Shown: in pieces, positions 1-11,300 of the stretch | How positions within the stretch are numbered: position 1 is the first letter of the stretch | Layout of the letters: the number at the start of each line of letters is the position of its first letter | Source of the DNA: Thraustochytrium sp. TN22 | Lineage: Eukaryota; Sar; Bigyra; Thraustochytrida; Thraustochytriidae | Direction: 5' to 3' | Length of the DNA: 64,000 nt | Assembly: GCA_013306675.1 (NCBI GenBank) | Contig: JABLUY010000064.1 | Coordinates: 1 to 64,000, forward strand | The notes under the pieces: model-generated | Database searches by the model: none | What the model saw: only the letters and a program-made list of their open reading frames with translations | What the model was told of the DNA's origin: nothing | Translations under genes and position numbers: made by a program

Positions 1-2
<2 letters not shown>

Positions 3-55
<53 letters not shown>

Positions 56-140
56 TGGGGACAAGGACGAGGACGTGGACGACCCAAAGGCGCAGAGCAA
101 TGGCAAGGAGAACAACCACGACAAGATTGGCATCATGTAG
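3..140 (+). CDS. 3' end of a gene with an Asp/Glu-rich C-terminal tail (partial)
   Basis: The frame is open from the left edge and ends at a TAG at 138-140. It encodes an alternating Glu-Asp run of about 17 residues, then a short Lys/Asp/Asn-rich tail ending in KIGIM. The Glu-Asp run is written by a GAGGAC hexanucleotide repeat (about 1-53). Acidic tails like this are common on chaperones, histone-binding proteins and ribosome-associated proteins, but nothing diagnostic is inside the window, so no function is given. The next gene ends convergently at 357, leaving 216 bp for both 3' ends, a spacing similar to other convergent pairs in this window. Confidence 0.6.
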
Positions 141-356
141 CCAGAATGAAAAGTGTTGGCCAAAGAGATACCGTACTCAGAAACGGTGCTTGAAATAAGA
201 AAACAAGCTAACTAAAAGCTGTATGGATCTATCGGGTGCTGGAAGGCAAAATAAATAGGCGCGCAGCGCAGAGGTAACACGTAGATACGCGCGCGCGGAA
301 CTTGAGAGAGACAAGTACAGTAGGGCCTCTCCCGATCAGAGCACACCGTTTGTTCA
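141..356. other. Convergent 3' intergenic spacer
   Basis: This stretch lies between the stop of the + strand acidic-tail gene and the stop of the - strand cyclin gene. It is clearly more AT-rich than the flanking coding sequence, as expected for 3' UTRs. No RNA gene or repeat was seen. Confidence 0.5.
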
Positions 357-1599
357 TCAGAGCACGCCGAGGCGGGAGAGGAGAGTGACAAACTCATCCT
401 CAGACACGCGGCTCTGGAAATCGAGAAGCTTGACGAGCAACAGCTCGGAGGAGTTGACTTCGGCAAGCGGCATACCTCCGGCAGCTGCCCAAAAGGCGTT
501 GTTGAGAGGCTCGTCCTCGGAAAACTTGGAGGCGATCATCATGCAACAGAGCAGCACACGGTGCAGGTTGAGCTGCGTGATGCGCAGCGGCACATCCTCC
601 TCGGCAGTGGAGCTCACGATCCTGTCCACCAGCACGAGCGCGCAACCTAGGAGGCGAAAGCCGATGGAGAAGCGCTCCGTGAGAGGGTCATCGCGAACAG
701 ACTCGGCGTCGTTCTGGTTGAGAGTGTGCAAAACGCGAGTCAAGTAGGTGCAGAGGTCCATCCTGGGCACCCTCGCGCAGTCGAGCGTGGCCATGTGGGC
801 GGCGCCCGGGGAGGCGCCACGCGAGGTAGCAAGGCACCAGAGCGCATTGGCTACGAGCTTGATGTGGCGCGCCTCTCGCTCCGGGTCGCGGCCGACCTTT
901 GCCTTTTGGTCTTGAAGCTGCTCGAGCTGCTTGGAGGAATGCTCCGCAGGCACTTCGGGCGCGGCCTTTTGCGCCTTGGCGGCCGGAGGCTTGGCCGGCG
1001 TCCAGCGCGAATAGCGAACGGCAAAGTTCATCACCCGCGCCACTGCGGCACTGCTGTCGCCGCTACTGTAGCTGCTCGCGCTCTCCACGCTGCTGGCACT
1101 GCTCGAGTTCTCACGCCTGCGCGCCTGGGGCCGCTCCCCCCCGCTGCGACGGCGCAGCAGCTCGGTGCCCTTCTCCTCCTCCTCCTCCTCCTCCTCCTCC
1201 TCCTCCTCCTCCTCCTCCTCCTCCTCCTCTTCGTCGCCGTTGCGCAGTAGGTCGCGTTGGCGCCGCCGGTCCAGATGCTGCTGCTGCGGCTGCTGCTGCC
1301 GGCGGCCAACGACTCCTCCGGCTTCGCGCTTGCGCGCCGCCGGGCCGCGCGGCGCGGCGACCTCGCGCGAGTCCGCCGCGCCCATGGGCCGCGGCGCCTG
1401 CTGCTGCTGCTGCTGCTGCTGCTGGTCCTTCTCCGCGCCCTTTGATTCCAGGTCGTCCCTGCCCGCCTCCGCGCCCTGGTCGACGGACAGCGGTTCACGC
1501 GCAAGCTGCTGCAGCTGCTGCAGGTGCGCCAGCAGCACGTGCTGCGGCCGCCGCGGCTTGGGCTGCGGCTCCGCGCTCCGCGCGTAGCGCTGCAGCCGC

Positions 1600-1643
<44 letters not shown>

Positions 1644-2378
1644 CGCCGCCGCCGTCGCCGCCGCGGCGCGCGACGGCGGACTGCCGGCCTCGGGGCGTGC
1701 GGTCGAGTCCTGGCGCGGGCGCGACCTTGCGCCCTCCCCGGTGCGGAAGCCGCTCGAGTGGCCCTGGCCGTCGCGGGACCCAGGCGCCGCCGCGCTCGCG
1801 CTCGCGCTCGCGCTCGCGCTCGCGCTCGCGCTCGAGCGCGAGCCCGAGCTCGGGTCCGAGCTTGGCTTTGAGTCTGCGCGAGACCCCTGCTCGTGGCGGC
1901 GCCACACGATGCTATCCAGGACCTCGAGCAGCTCGGCCGGACCAGGCGCGGCGCTGGGCGCGGAGGCGGGGGCGGCTGCGAGCAAGGATGAGGAGGTTGG
2001 AGGCGGGCGCCGCGCCGCGTCCATGTAGATGGCGGCGGCGGGAGGCATGGAGACGGCGGCCAGGGCCGAGCACGCTACGTCGCGCTTGTCGGCGTCGCGC
2101 ATGCGGCGCGCGGGCGCGCACATGGGCCAGACCTCGCGCGAATGCGAGGACTTGCGGTTCTGGTGCTGGCCCAGCGCCGCTACCGGCTGGCTGGCGGCGG
2201 CCGTCGGAGCCCGCTCGGACTTGGCGCTCCTGATGTTGCTGCCAAGACTGCTGCCGGCGCTCGCAGCGCGCTGCGGCAGCGGCCAGCGCGGCGCCTGGTG
2301 CGAGGTCTGCAGCGGCAGCGCGAGGGTCTGGGAGTGCTGCGCAGGCGCAGCCAGAACTGACGCGCGGCCGCCCGCCAT
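357..2378 (-). CDS. PHO80-type cyclin with a long low-complexity N-terminus
   Basis: The 673-residue frame ends in a cyclin fold of the PHO80/cyclin-P/U class (about residues 500-665). Visible hallmarks are a LVLVDRIV helix, the LNLHRVLLCCMMIASKF helix, SEDEPLNNAFWAAAGGMP, and a closing ELLLVKLLDF helix. In this family the domain activates a PHO85/CDK5-like kinase in nutrient or cell-cycle control; the partner is not in the window. The first 500 residues are probably disordered: an Ala run (about 240-260), Ser/Ala and Gln runs, and a Glu run (about 383-405) written by a CTC/GAG trinucleotide repeat at 1166-1230. PHO80-like cyclins are usually 200-300 residues, so most of this chain is lineage-specific extension. 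The ATG at 2378 is the first in frame, but the true start could be internal because the N-terminus has no conserved anchor. Confidence 0.85.
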
Positions 2379-3767
2379 GGTGCCGGTGCTCCGAGTCGAG
2401 GGCCGCCGGCCGACGCCGAGTCCGAGTCGGGGCGGGTGCCCGAGTGAAACGAGCTGGCTGGCTCAGCTGGCCGGCTCAGCTCAGCTGGGTGGCTGGCTGC
2501 CAGCCAGCGACCACGAGCGCGACTCGACGCTGAGGACGACGAACGAGCTTGGGCTGGCTGCCCAGCTGGCTGGCTGGAGAGAGCAGCAGCGCGTGCCTCT
2601 CCCCAACTTTTTGAGACCTTTTTGAAGAACGAGAGAGAGAGGGAGCTGACGCGCCGGCGCTAAGTAAGCTCGAAGACGAAGCAGAAGAAGAAGGTCAGAA
2701 GTTGGAGAGTCCTCGTTGGTGGCCTACGAGGACACGACTTCCGCCCTCTGGCCCACGCGCGCGCGCTCGTCTTCCGCCCGTCGCGACTGGCTGCAAGAGC
2801 AGCGCCGCGCAGTGCGCACTACAGCTTCGCACGCGCGCTGGGCGCTCGGAAACCAAGCGAGAAGAAACGAAGGCGTCGCGACTCGCGCGTCCGAGTCGCC
2901 GCGGGCCGTCGAAGCGACGGCGGCGCGGCGCAGTACGGCACGGCACGTGACGGCACGGCCAGGCTGCAGAGGTCAGCTGAGCGCGCGTCGTGCGGCCCAG
3001 TGCCCGCGTGGGCCCGCTGGCTGACCTGCCTCACTGAGCGCACTGCAAGCAGGCAGCAGTCGGCGGCCCCCGCGGGTTGCGCTTGCGCGCGAAAGACTTC
3101 TCCTCCGTTCTTCCTGTGTCTTCTTCTGTCGTCGTGTGGCCTCGATGCAGCGCCGCGCCGTCGCGTCGTACGCTCCTCAGGCTTCGGCCGCCACGGGTGG
3201 AGGTCTGACTAGCTTGGCTACAGCTAGCGCGAGTTCAAAATTTTCGAACGAATTTGAATGGGGTCGGCTGGGGCAGCGCAGGCTCGATCTCCAGCTCGAT
3301 CTGGACGCGCTCTGCGAGGACGCGCAGAGGGGCAGACCCGCTGCCGTACCTCGCGCGCGGGGCGGCCGCAATCTTTGCCTCGCGCCGCTCCGGAGCTCGC
3401 TCGCAGGCCCGCGCGCGCGCTCGCCCGCACGCCCGCCTTGCCACTCGTTCCAGAGCTCGTTGCAGATTTGCCTGGCCGCGCGCCACCGCCGGCTGCCAGC
3501 TTGCTCGACGAGGAGGACGAGATTCAACGCAGCGCGCGGCACACGAGGCCTGCCAGGCCGCCGTCACCGAGCCCGACGCCGGCCGCACCTTGGCGCCGCG
3601 CTCGCTGTCAGCGGCGAACTCCAACCCCTCGACCGTGAATCTTTGGCTTCGCCGGCCAGTGTGGGTTGGAGCTCTGCCGGAGGGAGGGGGGCGGCCGATC
3701 GAGCTCGACGCTCGCTCTGCGCGCCTCAGGCAACTGCTCCGCCACCACCGCAACTGACAGCTCCCTG

Positions 3768-3816
3768 GGCGAGGCGAGGCGAGGCGAGGCGAGGCGAGGC
3801 GAGGCGAGGCGAGGCG
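3768..3816. repeat. GCGAG pentanucleotide microsatellite
   Basis: About nine to ten near-perfect tandem copies of gcgag/gaggc, directly visible. No gene overlaps it convincingly. Confidence 0.9.
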
Positions 3817-4486
3817 CTCGCTCGTCGGTCGTCTGCGTGCGCTCGCTGCTTGCCCTCCCACGCTGCGCCGAGCGATGCACTGCGTTGTCGCGCCGCCGCC
3901 GCTGGCTGCCGCTGCCGCTGCCGCTGCCGCTGCCGCTGTCGCTGCTGCTGTGCCGGTTGAAGGATTGGAGTGGAGTACTGCGCATCCAGGCAGGCGCCTC
4001 GCGGCAGCCGCGACTTGAACACACGTAGGAAGGCGGCGCCGCGGCGCCGCGCCCACAGTGACCCGCAGCGGTGAGGGCTGCGGTCCCGCACGAGGGCCCG
4101 GGGATGGGGTGTGCGCGGTGTCCGGCGAAGTCCGCGCTTTGAGCCAGCCGGAGGGCTATGCGGCAGCGTAGCTAGGGCCTAGGCTCGGCGCGGGGAGGGG
4201 GGGGGGCGTGCGTGGGACTTCATCGTTACGCCCACAGCAAAGCTGGTGCTCGCGCGGCGCACATGGAGCGGCTCAACTGCTCGCCAAGTGCAGCCTGGAA
4301 TGCGACCAGCGGCCAAAAGCAAAGCCGCAAGGGCTTTGCACTGTGGAACGGCCCGTGGAAGCCGTCTGGCTGGCTTAGCCGCGGAGGCCAGCACCCCTCT
4401 GGCTGGCGCTGTGGTTCGTGTAGCCAGAATCAGGGAGGCAGGCAGCTCCCGAGTCAACGTCTCGCAGAAGGATGGTTGGCTGCGAG

Positions 4487-4553
4487 CCTGCCTGCCTGTC
4501 GTCAGCCTGCCTGCTGCTTGCCTGCCTGCTTGCCTGCCTACCTGCCTGCTTGT
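4487..4553. repeat. CCTG tetranucleotide microsatellite, interrupted
   Basis: Runs of CCTG broken by CTTG, CTAC and CTGT variants. The same CCTG/CAGG unit recurs at about 34998-35104, 42972-42989, 44452-44515 and 60001-60056. Confidence 0.8.
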
Positions 4554-4763
4554 CCATCCACGCCAGCGTACTCGCCAGGCTTCACTTTCAGGCCGCCCAC
4601 CCACGGCCTGGACTTTATGATCCGGGCCGGTGGAGGGCCAGCCACCACTCAAAAGCTGGACTCGCTTTTCTCGCTGTTTTTTTTTTGCCATGGGTCGATG
4701 CCAAGATGTTCAAGCGTATTATTCTACCAGCGTTGGTCCACCAGCACGTCCTTGATGATGCCC

Positions 4764-5186
4764 CAGCTCCGTGATGACGAGCGAACTAGCGTGCTTGCCC
4801 TCGCCGGGCGCAATGACACCGGACTTCTTGCCCTCCTCGTCGTCCACCGTCAGGTGGTTCGTCGTGTACGTGCCGCCGTACCAGGGCACGAGCTTGCAGG
4901 GTGTCACCAGCTCCGGGTGCGCCTCGGCGCGCACGTTGTGCCGCACGTCCTCCGGGTTGAAGCAAGGCACCGTCGCGCGGAAACCAGTGGCGATGCCGTT
5001 TGCGCCGTTGGGAAGCACGAGCGGCAGGGTCCGCACGTAGAATGCAGGCTCCACGGACGCATTCTCCTGCACGAGGTAGCGTAGCACCGCCGGGTCGCGC
5101 TCCGCGAAAAGCGCCCGCGCCGCCGGCCTCAGCCGCGTGAAGATGTAGCGTGGGCTGGCGTCCGCGCCGATCTCGCGCCGGCTGCC
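4764..5186 (-). pseudogene. Orphan fragment of eukaryotic DNA topoisomerase II (catalytic Tyr region)
   Basis: A - strand frame open over 4719-5297 contains about 140 residues with clear similarity to the breakage-reunion core of type IIA topoisomerase. In order these are GADASPRYIFTRL (the motif carrying the catalytic Tyr, here residue 51 of the open frame), an EPAFY-type segment, LPLVLPNGANGIATGF, CFNPEDVRHNVR, PWYGG, and a terminal VITEL matching the family's ITEL-P segment. A full TOP2 is about 1200-1600 residues; the ATPase, Toprim and C-terminal regions are absent on both sides, and after VITEL the frame drifts into unrelated residues and stops. It sits 193 bp downstream of the ACC stop on the same strand. 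I read it as a host gene fragment left by duplication. A lone exon of an intron-rich gene is possible but unlikely here, because no other exon is found nearby and neighbouring genes are intronless. Confidence 0.75.
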
Positions 5187-5378
5187 GGCTAGCTCTAAGC
5201 CCTTGCAAAATGTATCATCACACGGTAAAGCCACGGTGGCGCAACGTAGGTGTGGCGGCGGCGAGCGAGCGCGAGGGGGGGTGGTCATCATCTTCAAAAA
5301 ACGGCGTATCTGTGCTCGAAGCTGTGTATTCCTTTCACTCGGATCATCTACTACATGGTTGTCTGACCTGGCGTCGAT

Positions 5379-8300
5379 TTACTGAAGGAGAAAGACGCCG
5401 CGGCGGAGGATCTGCACGATGGAGGCGCGCTCCTCCTCGCGGCCGGTCTCCTGCAGCTTGGAGATGAGGCCCATGAGACCCTTGAGGATGGCCTTGGGAT
5501 CCTGCTGGCCGAGGCCAATGACCTGGTTCGCGATGGCGTTGGCACGGATGGTGGAGAGCTGGCGGTCGAGCGCCTGCTTGCCGTCGGCAGAGAGGAGCCA
5601 GTCGCAGACGAGGTTGTCGTTGGACCAGTCCGGCACGGCGGCGGTGTAGGTGGCGTTGAAGACGGCCTCGATGATCTCGAGCGGCTTGGAGTCGTCGCCG
5701 CGCGTGGGCGCGTCGGCGGTCGAGTCCGAGGCGGTAGAGGCGTTGGAGGCGACGCCCGCGGCGGCGAGCTGGGTGTCGAGCTCGGTGTGGAGCGCGAGGA
5801 CCTTGTTGACCTCGGCGATGGCGTCCATCTCGGCCAGACGGCGGCGGAGGCGGGCGTGGAAGAAGCGGCGCGAGTTGGTCCAGTCAACGACGGAGCGGAT
5901 GACGCCCTTGGCCTGCATGCGGCCGGGGCGATCGTGAAGGTCGCCAAAGTGGACGGCGATCTGGTGAAAGATGGGGGTGAGCATCTTCTCGCGCTCGGCG
6001 ATCTGCTTGCGCAGCGCGGGAGCATCGGCCGAGTCCGGGCCGGCGAGCTTGAGCTGCTCGTCGAGGGCGCGGAGCTTGTCATCGACGCGGTGGGCCGTGG
6101 CGATGACGTCCTTGGTGCGGTACTTGATGGAAACGACACCGGCGGGCTCGAGGACACCGCCGCGCGCCTCGGGGGCGGCGTACATCTCCATCATGCCCGG
6201 GTTGATGGTCTCGTCGACCACGACCCAGGCGCCGCCGCGCAGCTCACCAAAGGGCGGCAGGTAGACGAAGACCGGCTGCTTGTACTCGACGAGGGCGTCG
6301 ACGATGTAGGCGCCGAACTTGACGATCTGGTCGAACATGTCGCGGGTGCCGCCGGAGAAGCCGCGCCAGTTGGCGAAGAGCATCAGCGGGAGGCCCTCGC
6401 GGTTGAAGTCGGCGATGGCCTGGGCGGTCTTGTAGGACGAGTCCGGGAACCAGACCTGGCCAGCCTGCTGCCAGATGCGCTCCTGCGAGTCCGGGGCGGC
6501 CGGGTCCGCCGGGGCGCGGGCCTCGACAGTGCGGATCTCCGAGATGATGACACCCATGGGGATCTTGCCGAGGCGGGCGCGGCCGGCGATGACCGTGCGG
6601 GCCCAGCCGGAGAGGGTCTCGGTGAAGGAGTCCTTGTCGAAGAAGCCCGAGAGCCACGTGTCCTCGTCCTTGGCCATGCCGGTGAGGAGGAGGCGCGGGT
6701 CGTAGTCCGGGCCGATGTCGCGAGGGTGCACGTCGACGTTGCGGTCGATGCGGTCGCCGAGCGAGAGCGCGGTGAGCGGGAGCGGGGCGCCGCGGCGCTC
6801 CGGCACGTACGCGAGCCAGTTGACCATGGAGGCGACACCCTCGAGGTCGTGGCGCACGCTCTGGTGCGAGACACCGTTGGCGAACATGACCTTGGTGCCG
6901 CCGAGCTGCAGGTTGGACGTGTAGACGTTGCTGCCCATGAGCGAGTTGAGCGCCTGGTAGCCGGTGAGCAGAATCGGCGCGTTCTTGCCCTTTTGCACAA
7001 TGCGCTGGCCGAGGCGCACGAGGTAGGCGCCAATGCCGACGGAGCGGCCCGAGACGTACGAAAGCGTAAAGGACTCCTCGTAGGCGCGGGCGGTCTCACC
7101 AGCGATGGTGCCAGAGCCGCGCAGGTTCTCGACGCCGAGGTCGGGGGACTCACCGACGATGGCCTCGATCTTGAAGTGGTCCGTGCCCTCGACCTTCTCG
7201 GCGATGAGGCTCTTGCGGCCCTCCGGGCCGAGCTGGTGGTAGGCGTCCTCCTCGACGTAGATGTAGTCGAAGCCCTTGGCCGGGTCCTCCGGGTTGATCC
7301 ACTTGACCTTGAAGGCGCGCTTGACCTCGTCGGCCATGCCGATGCGGGCACCCGAGTTGGCGGCGATGTAGAGGCGCGGCAGGCCGTTGAGGCGCGCGTA
7401 GCGCGAGGCCTGGTCGAAGAGCATGTCCTCGCGCGTGCCGAAGGAGCCGGCCTTGACGGTGATGTCGTTGGCGATCACCACGACCTCGCGGCCCTGCGGG
7501 TACTGCGGCGTGCGCAGCACGTAGCGCCAGGCGACCATGCCGATGGTGTTGCGGCCAGCCTTGCGGTCGACGCGGCACAGGCGCGGCGCGTTGACCGGGT
7601 CGACCGGGTCGCTGGCCTCAAAGTCGTCGTCCAGGACGAACTCCTCGGCCTCCACAAGCAGCTTGCGCGCCGGCATGGACTGCTTGACGCCCGTCTTGGC
7701 GAGGTAGGTGCGCCACTCAAACTCGATCGCCTTGCGGAAGAGGTCCGGAAAGTCGTAGGCGAAGGTAGTGCTGGCGGCGCGCGCACGCGCGCGGCGCTCG
7801 TCGAACTCGTCCGCCACCGGGTACGGCGTGTGCAGCGGCTTGCCGTGCAGGAGGCCCGAGCTGCCGCTCGAGATGGCGCCCGTGGCGTCGGCCTCGCTGG
7901 TGCCGAGGCCCATGGCGGCCATGGCGCCGCCCAGGCCGTTGTCGCCCTCCGAGATGGAGTAGTACATGGAGTCCTGCGGGCTGGTCGGGTCGGTGGCCTC
8001 GACGTAGGTATCGATGTTGAGCGCAAAGCCGGTCGGGTTGGCCGCCACCACGCGGATGGGCATGCTGGGCGCGCCCTCGGCGAGGACCGCGTTGACGCGA
8101 ATCTCAAACTCCTCCACGTTCTGCGCTTGCAGGCGGCGCGCGTAGCGGCGGTGCAGGGTGCGGATGATGCCCTCAACATAGGCGGCGTCCACGTTGGCGG
8201 CGTCCGAGAGCACGTTCATGAAGATGTGGTTCTTGCGAGCCTTGGAGCTGGCGTCGTCCTGAACGGACTCGAGCGCGCGCAGCGCCTGCACGAAGACGCG

Positions 8301-11300
8301 CTCGGGGCCCGGGTAGGCGTCAAAGGCGCCGACGTCGAGCTTGACACGCTCCGCCTCGCGCACCAGAGCGCGGACAAAGTAACGGCGCATGCCGCGCTTG
8401 CCTTCCGGCGCGTTCTTGGGCGTGGCCTCGTACACGTGCACGGTCTGCGAGCGGCTCATGCTGCGGCCAATGGGCACCATGCGGATGTTAAAGTTGGAGA
8501 GGCGCTGCAGGTCGAGCTGGAAGGCGAGCGGGGTCTCGATGTTGCGAACCAGGCGGTCCTCCTCGTAGCCGGAGCTCTTGCGGAAGGTAAAGAAGTGGCC
8601 ACCGTGGCCGGCCACAATGGCCTGGTGCCGGTCCGCCTCCTCGTACTTGGAGCGCACGCAGCCAAAGGTGATGCGGCGCACGTTGTGGTTCTCCAGAACC
8701 TGCTTGTGCTTCTGCACGAGGCTCGAGAGCTGCTCCGAGACGTCCGTCTCGCGGTCGAAGAGCGTGCCAAAGACAACGTGCATGACGTTGAGCGGGATGG
8801 CCGTCTCCTCGTCGTCGTCCAGGTCGGGCGAGCCGGAGAAGTCCTTGACGGCGGTGGCGAGCCCAGCGTCGAGCTCGTTCATGTCCTCGAAGTAGAGCAG
8901 CTTGCCGTTGCGGTGCACGTAAGGCGGGACGACGTTGCCGGTCTTGCCCTCGACCGAGGCGGAGCGCGCCTTGAAGTCCGAGCCCTGGCGCGGGCCGAGC
9001 GACTTGGCGGTCGGCGTCGAGGTGGACACGGTCGAGGCCGTGGTGCCCAGGCCGCGCGAGAGCGTGGGCGGCGGGACGGCCTCGGCGCCGCCAAAGTCCA
9101 TGTCCATGCCGACGCTGCTGCCGTCCGCCTCGGACGGGTCCTCCTTGGCGAGGTCCGCGAGGTTGAACTGCGAGTGGTTGCTGAGCACCGAAGTGAGGTC
9201 CTCAAAGGAGGAGACGCTGGCCAGCGAGGAGCCCACCTGCACGGCGTCCGTGGCCTCCGAGAAGAAGGTGAAGTCGCACGTGAGGTTGTGCTTGGAGCCC
9301 TCGCCGGTCTTGACGTCCACGAGCTTGTAGGCAGCGTAGACGCGCTCCACGTAGAGACGGAGCGCCGCCTTGCGCAGGTCCGAGCCCTGGTCCTCGTAGC
9401 GCGAGATGATGTCCATGAGGTAGGCCAGCACCGGCTCGGTGGACTGGACGAGCTCCTCGCGGGCGTCGTCGTCGCCCTTCATGACGCGCTGCAGCTTGTC
9501 CGTGACAGCGGAGAGCTGCTCCTCGTAGGTGCGCTCGAGCTCGATGAGCGACTGGCGCGCCTCGAGGGCCACGTCAGTGGTCTTGATGCCCTGGAGCGCG
9601 GCGACCTCCTGCATGATCTTGGCGCAGGCCTCGCGCAGCTTGGCGGCCGAGGCGCCCACGACCGTGGAGCGCACGAGCGCCTCGAGCTCGCCGAGGATGG
9701 CCAGCACGAGGGAATCGCGCGGGCCGCGCGAGTGGTGCGCGAGCGCGAAGCGGTGCACCTTGGGCAGGTCCGTGGCGTTCTGCACGCGAAGCTCCTGGAG
9801 GACGTCGTCCTTGTCGGCGGCGTCCGAGAGCTCAAGCTCGGCGAACTTGGCCTCGATCTCGACGAAGCTGTCGACGAGCTTGCCGAGGATGCTGGCGTGC
9901 AGCATGCTGAGGCCAGCGGCGTAGGCGCGCGTGACGCTGAGCATCTCCTGCACGCCCGGCTCGGCGGCGTAGTCCTGGACCGCGGCGAGAGCGGCCTGCG
10001 AGAACTCGGTCGTGTCCTCGAGCGTGGGGGACGCCTTCTGGCGGAAGCCACGGCAGAGCGCGTCGAGAGACTTGACCACGGGCTTGGGCAGCGCGTTCTT
10101 CGAGCGGGCCAGGATGGCCTCGGTCTCCAGCACGGGCAGCATCGGGCTCGAGAGCGCCTCGCGCAGGTCGGCGAGCGCCTGCGAAGCGACGGTCTTGTCC
10201 ACGTCGTAGCCAGCCATGACGTTGGCGAGCTTGGCCTGGGCGCGCTCCAGCGTGTGGTGCGGCATGCCGCGCAGCGCCTGCGGCCACGGGTCGCCGACCT
10301 TGGGCAGGGTGTCCTCGAAGAGGCGCGCCTTCTGGACCTTGCTCGGGTCCTTGAGCTCCATGGTGCAGATCATGTCGCCGGGCTCCATGACGGCGCCCGC
10401 CGGCTTGTGCAGCGTGATGGTGCCGGCCTCGAGCGCGGAGAGCGTCATGTTCATCTTCATGACCTCGATCTCCGCAAAGCCGTCGCCCTTCTCCAGGACG
10501 GCGCCATCCTCGACGAGGTAGCGCAGCAGCTTGCCACCCATCTGCGCGCGCATCTGAGTCGGGTCGTACTCGTCCTCAAAGAGGCAAGTCTGGCCGTCGA
10601 TCATGTAGCGCTGCGCGCCGACGTCGTCCTTGACGTAGGCCACGTGCGAGCGGCCGCCAATGAGCACGAGGAAGCCGCCGTCCGCCAGGCAGCGCAGCTC
10701 GGCGTCCACGTACGTCTCGTTGCAGTAGAGACGGTAGGTGGTCTCGCCCGTGTGGTGCGCCGTGAAGCGGTACTTGACGCCCTCGTAGATGAGCTCGAAG
10801 GAGTGCGTCTGGTCAAGCAGCTGCTGCGGCGGCAGCTGGCCGCGCTCCAGCATGCCGCGGTAGTCCGCGGCGCGCGCCGCGATCTCGCGGTGCGCGGTGC
10901 ACGTGCCGCCCACCAGGGCGATCGTGACCGGGTTCATCTTGGCCACGGCGACGTTACGCTTGATGCGCGCGTCGAGCCAGGCCGTGTTGAACTTGTTGTT
11001 GACGTAGTCCTCGGACTCGATCAGGTCCTTGAGGTACTCGATCGTGGTGCGGATCTCACCGCGGATCGAGAGGTCATGCAGGGCGACCGCCAGGTTGCGG
11101 CGCGCCTCCTCGCGGGTCTCGCCCCACGCAAAAACGTGGCCGATCTGCGAGTCGGCGAACTCGTGCACGCGGCCGGAGCTGTCCACGGAGAAGTAACCCC
11201 AGACATTGCGCATCGAACGGAAGTTGATCTCGGTGATCTGGCCAATGGTGGGCTGGAAGCCGTTGAAGGGGTTCTCGGCCGTGATACGCGCCGCGATGGT

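Larger units (their letters stand above)
2379..4763. other. Gene-poor intergenic region upstream of the cyclin gene
   Basis: About 2.4 kb of GC-rich sequence without a recognisable protein. Several open frames exist on both strands, but their products are Arg/Ala/Ser-rich and match nothing I know, as expected from composition alone. Simple repeats occupy part of it (GCGAG pentanucleotides near 3768-3816, CCTG tetranucleotides near 4487-4553). The part next to 2379 should contain the cyclin promoter; CTGGCTGG/CAGCTGG-type repeats lie at about 2450-2580. Confidence 0.5.
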
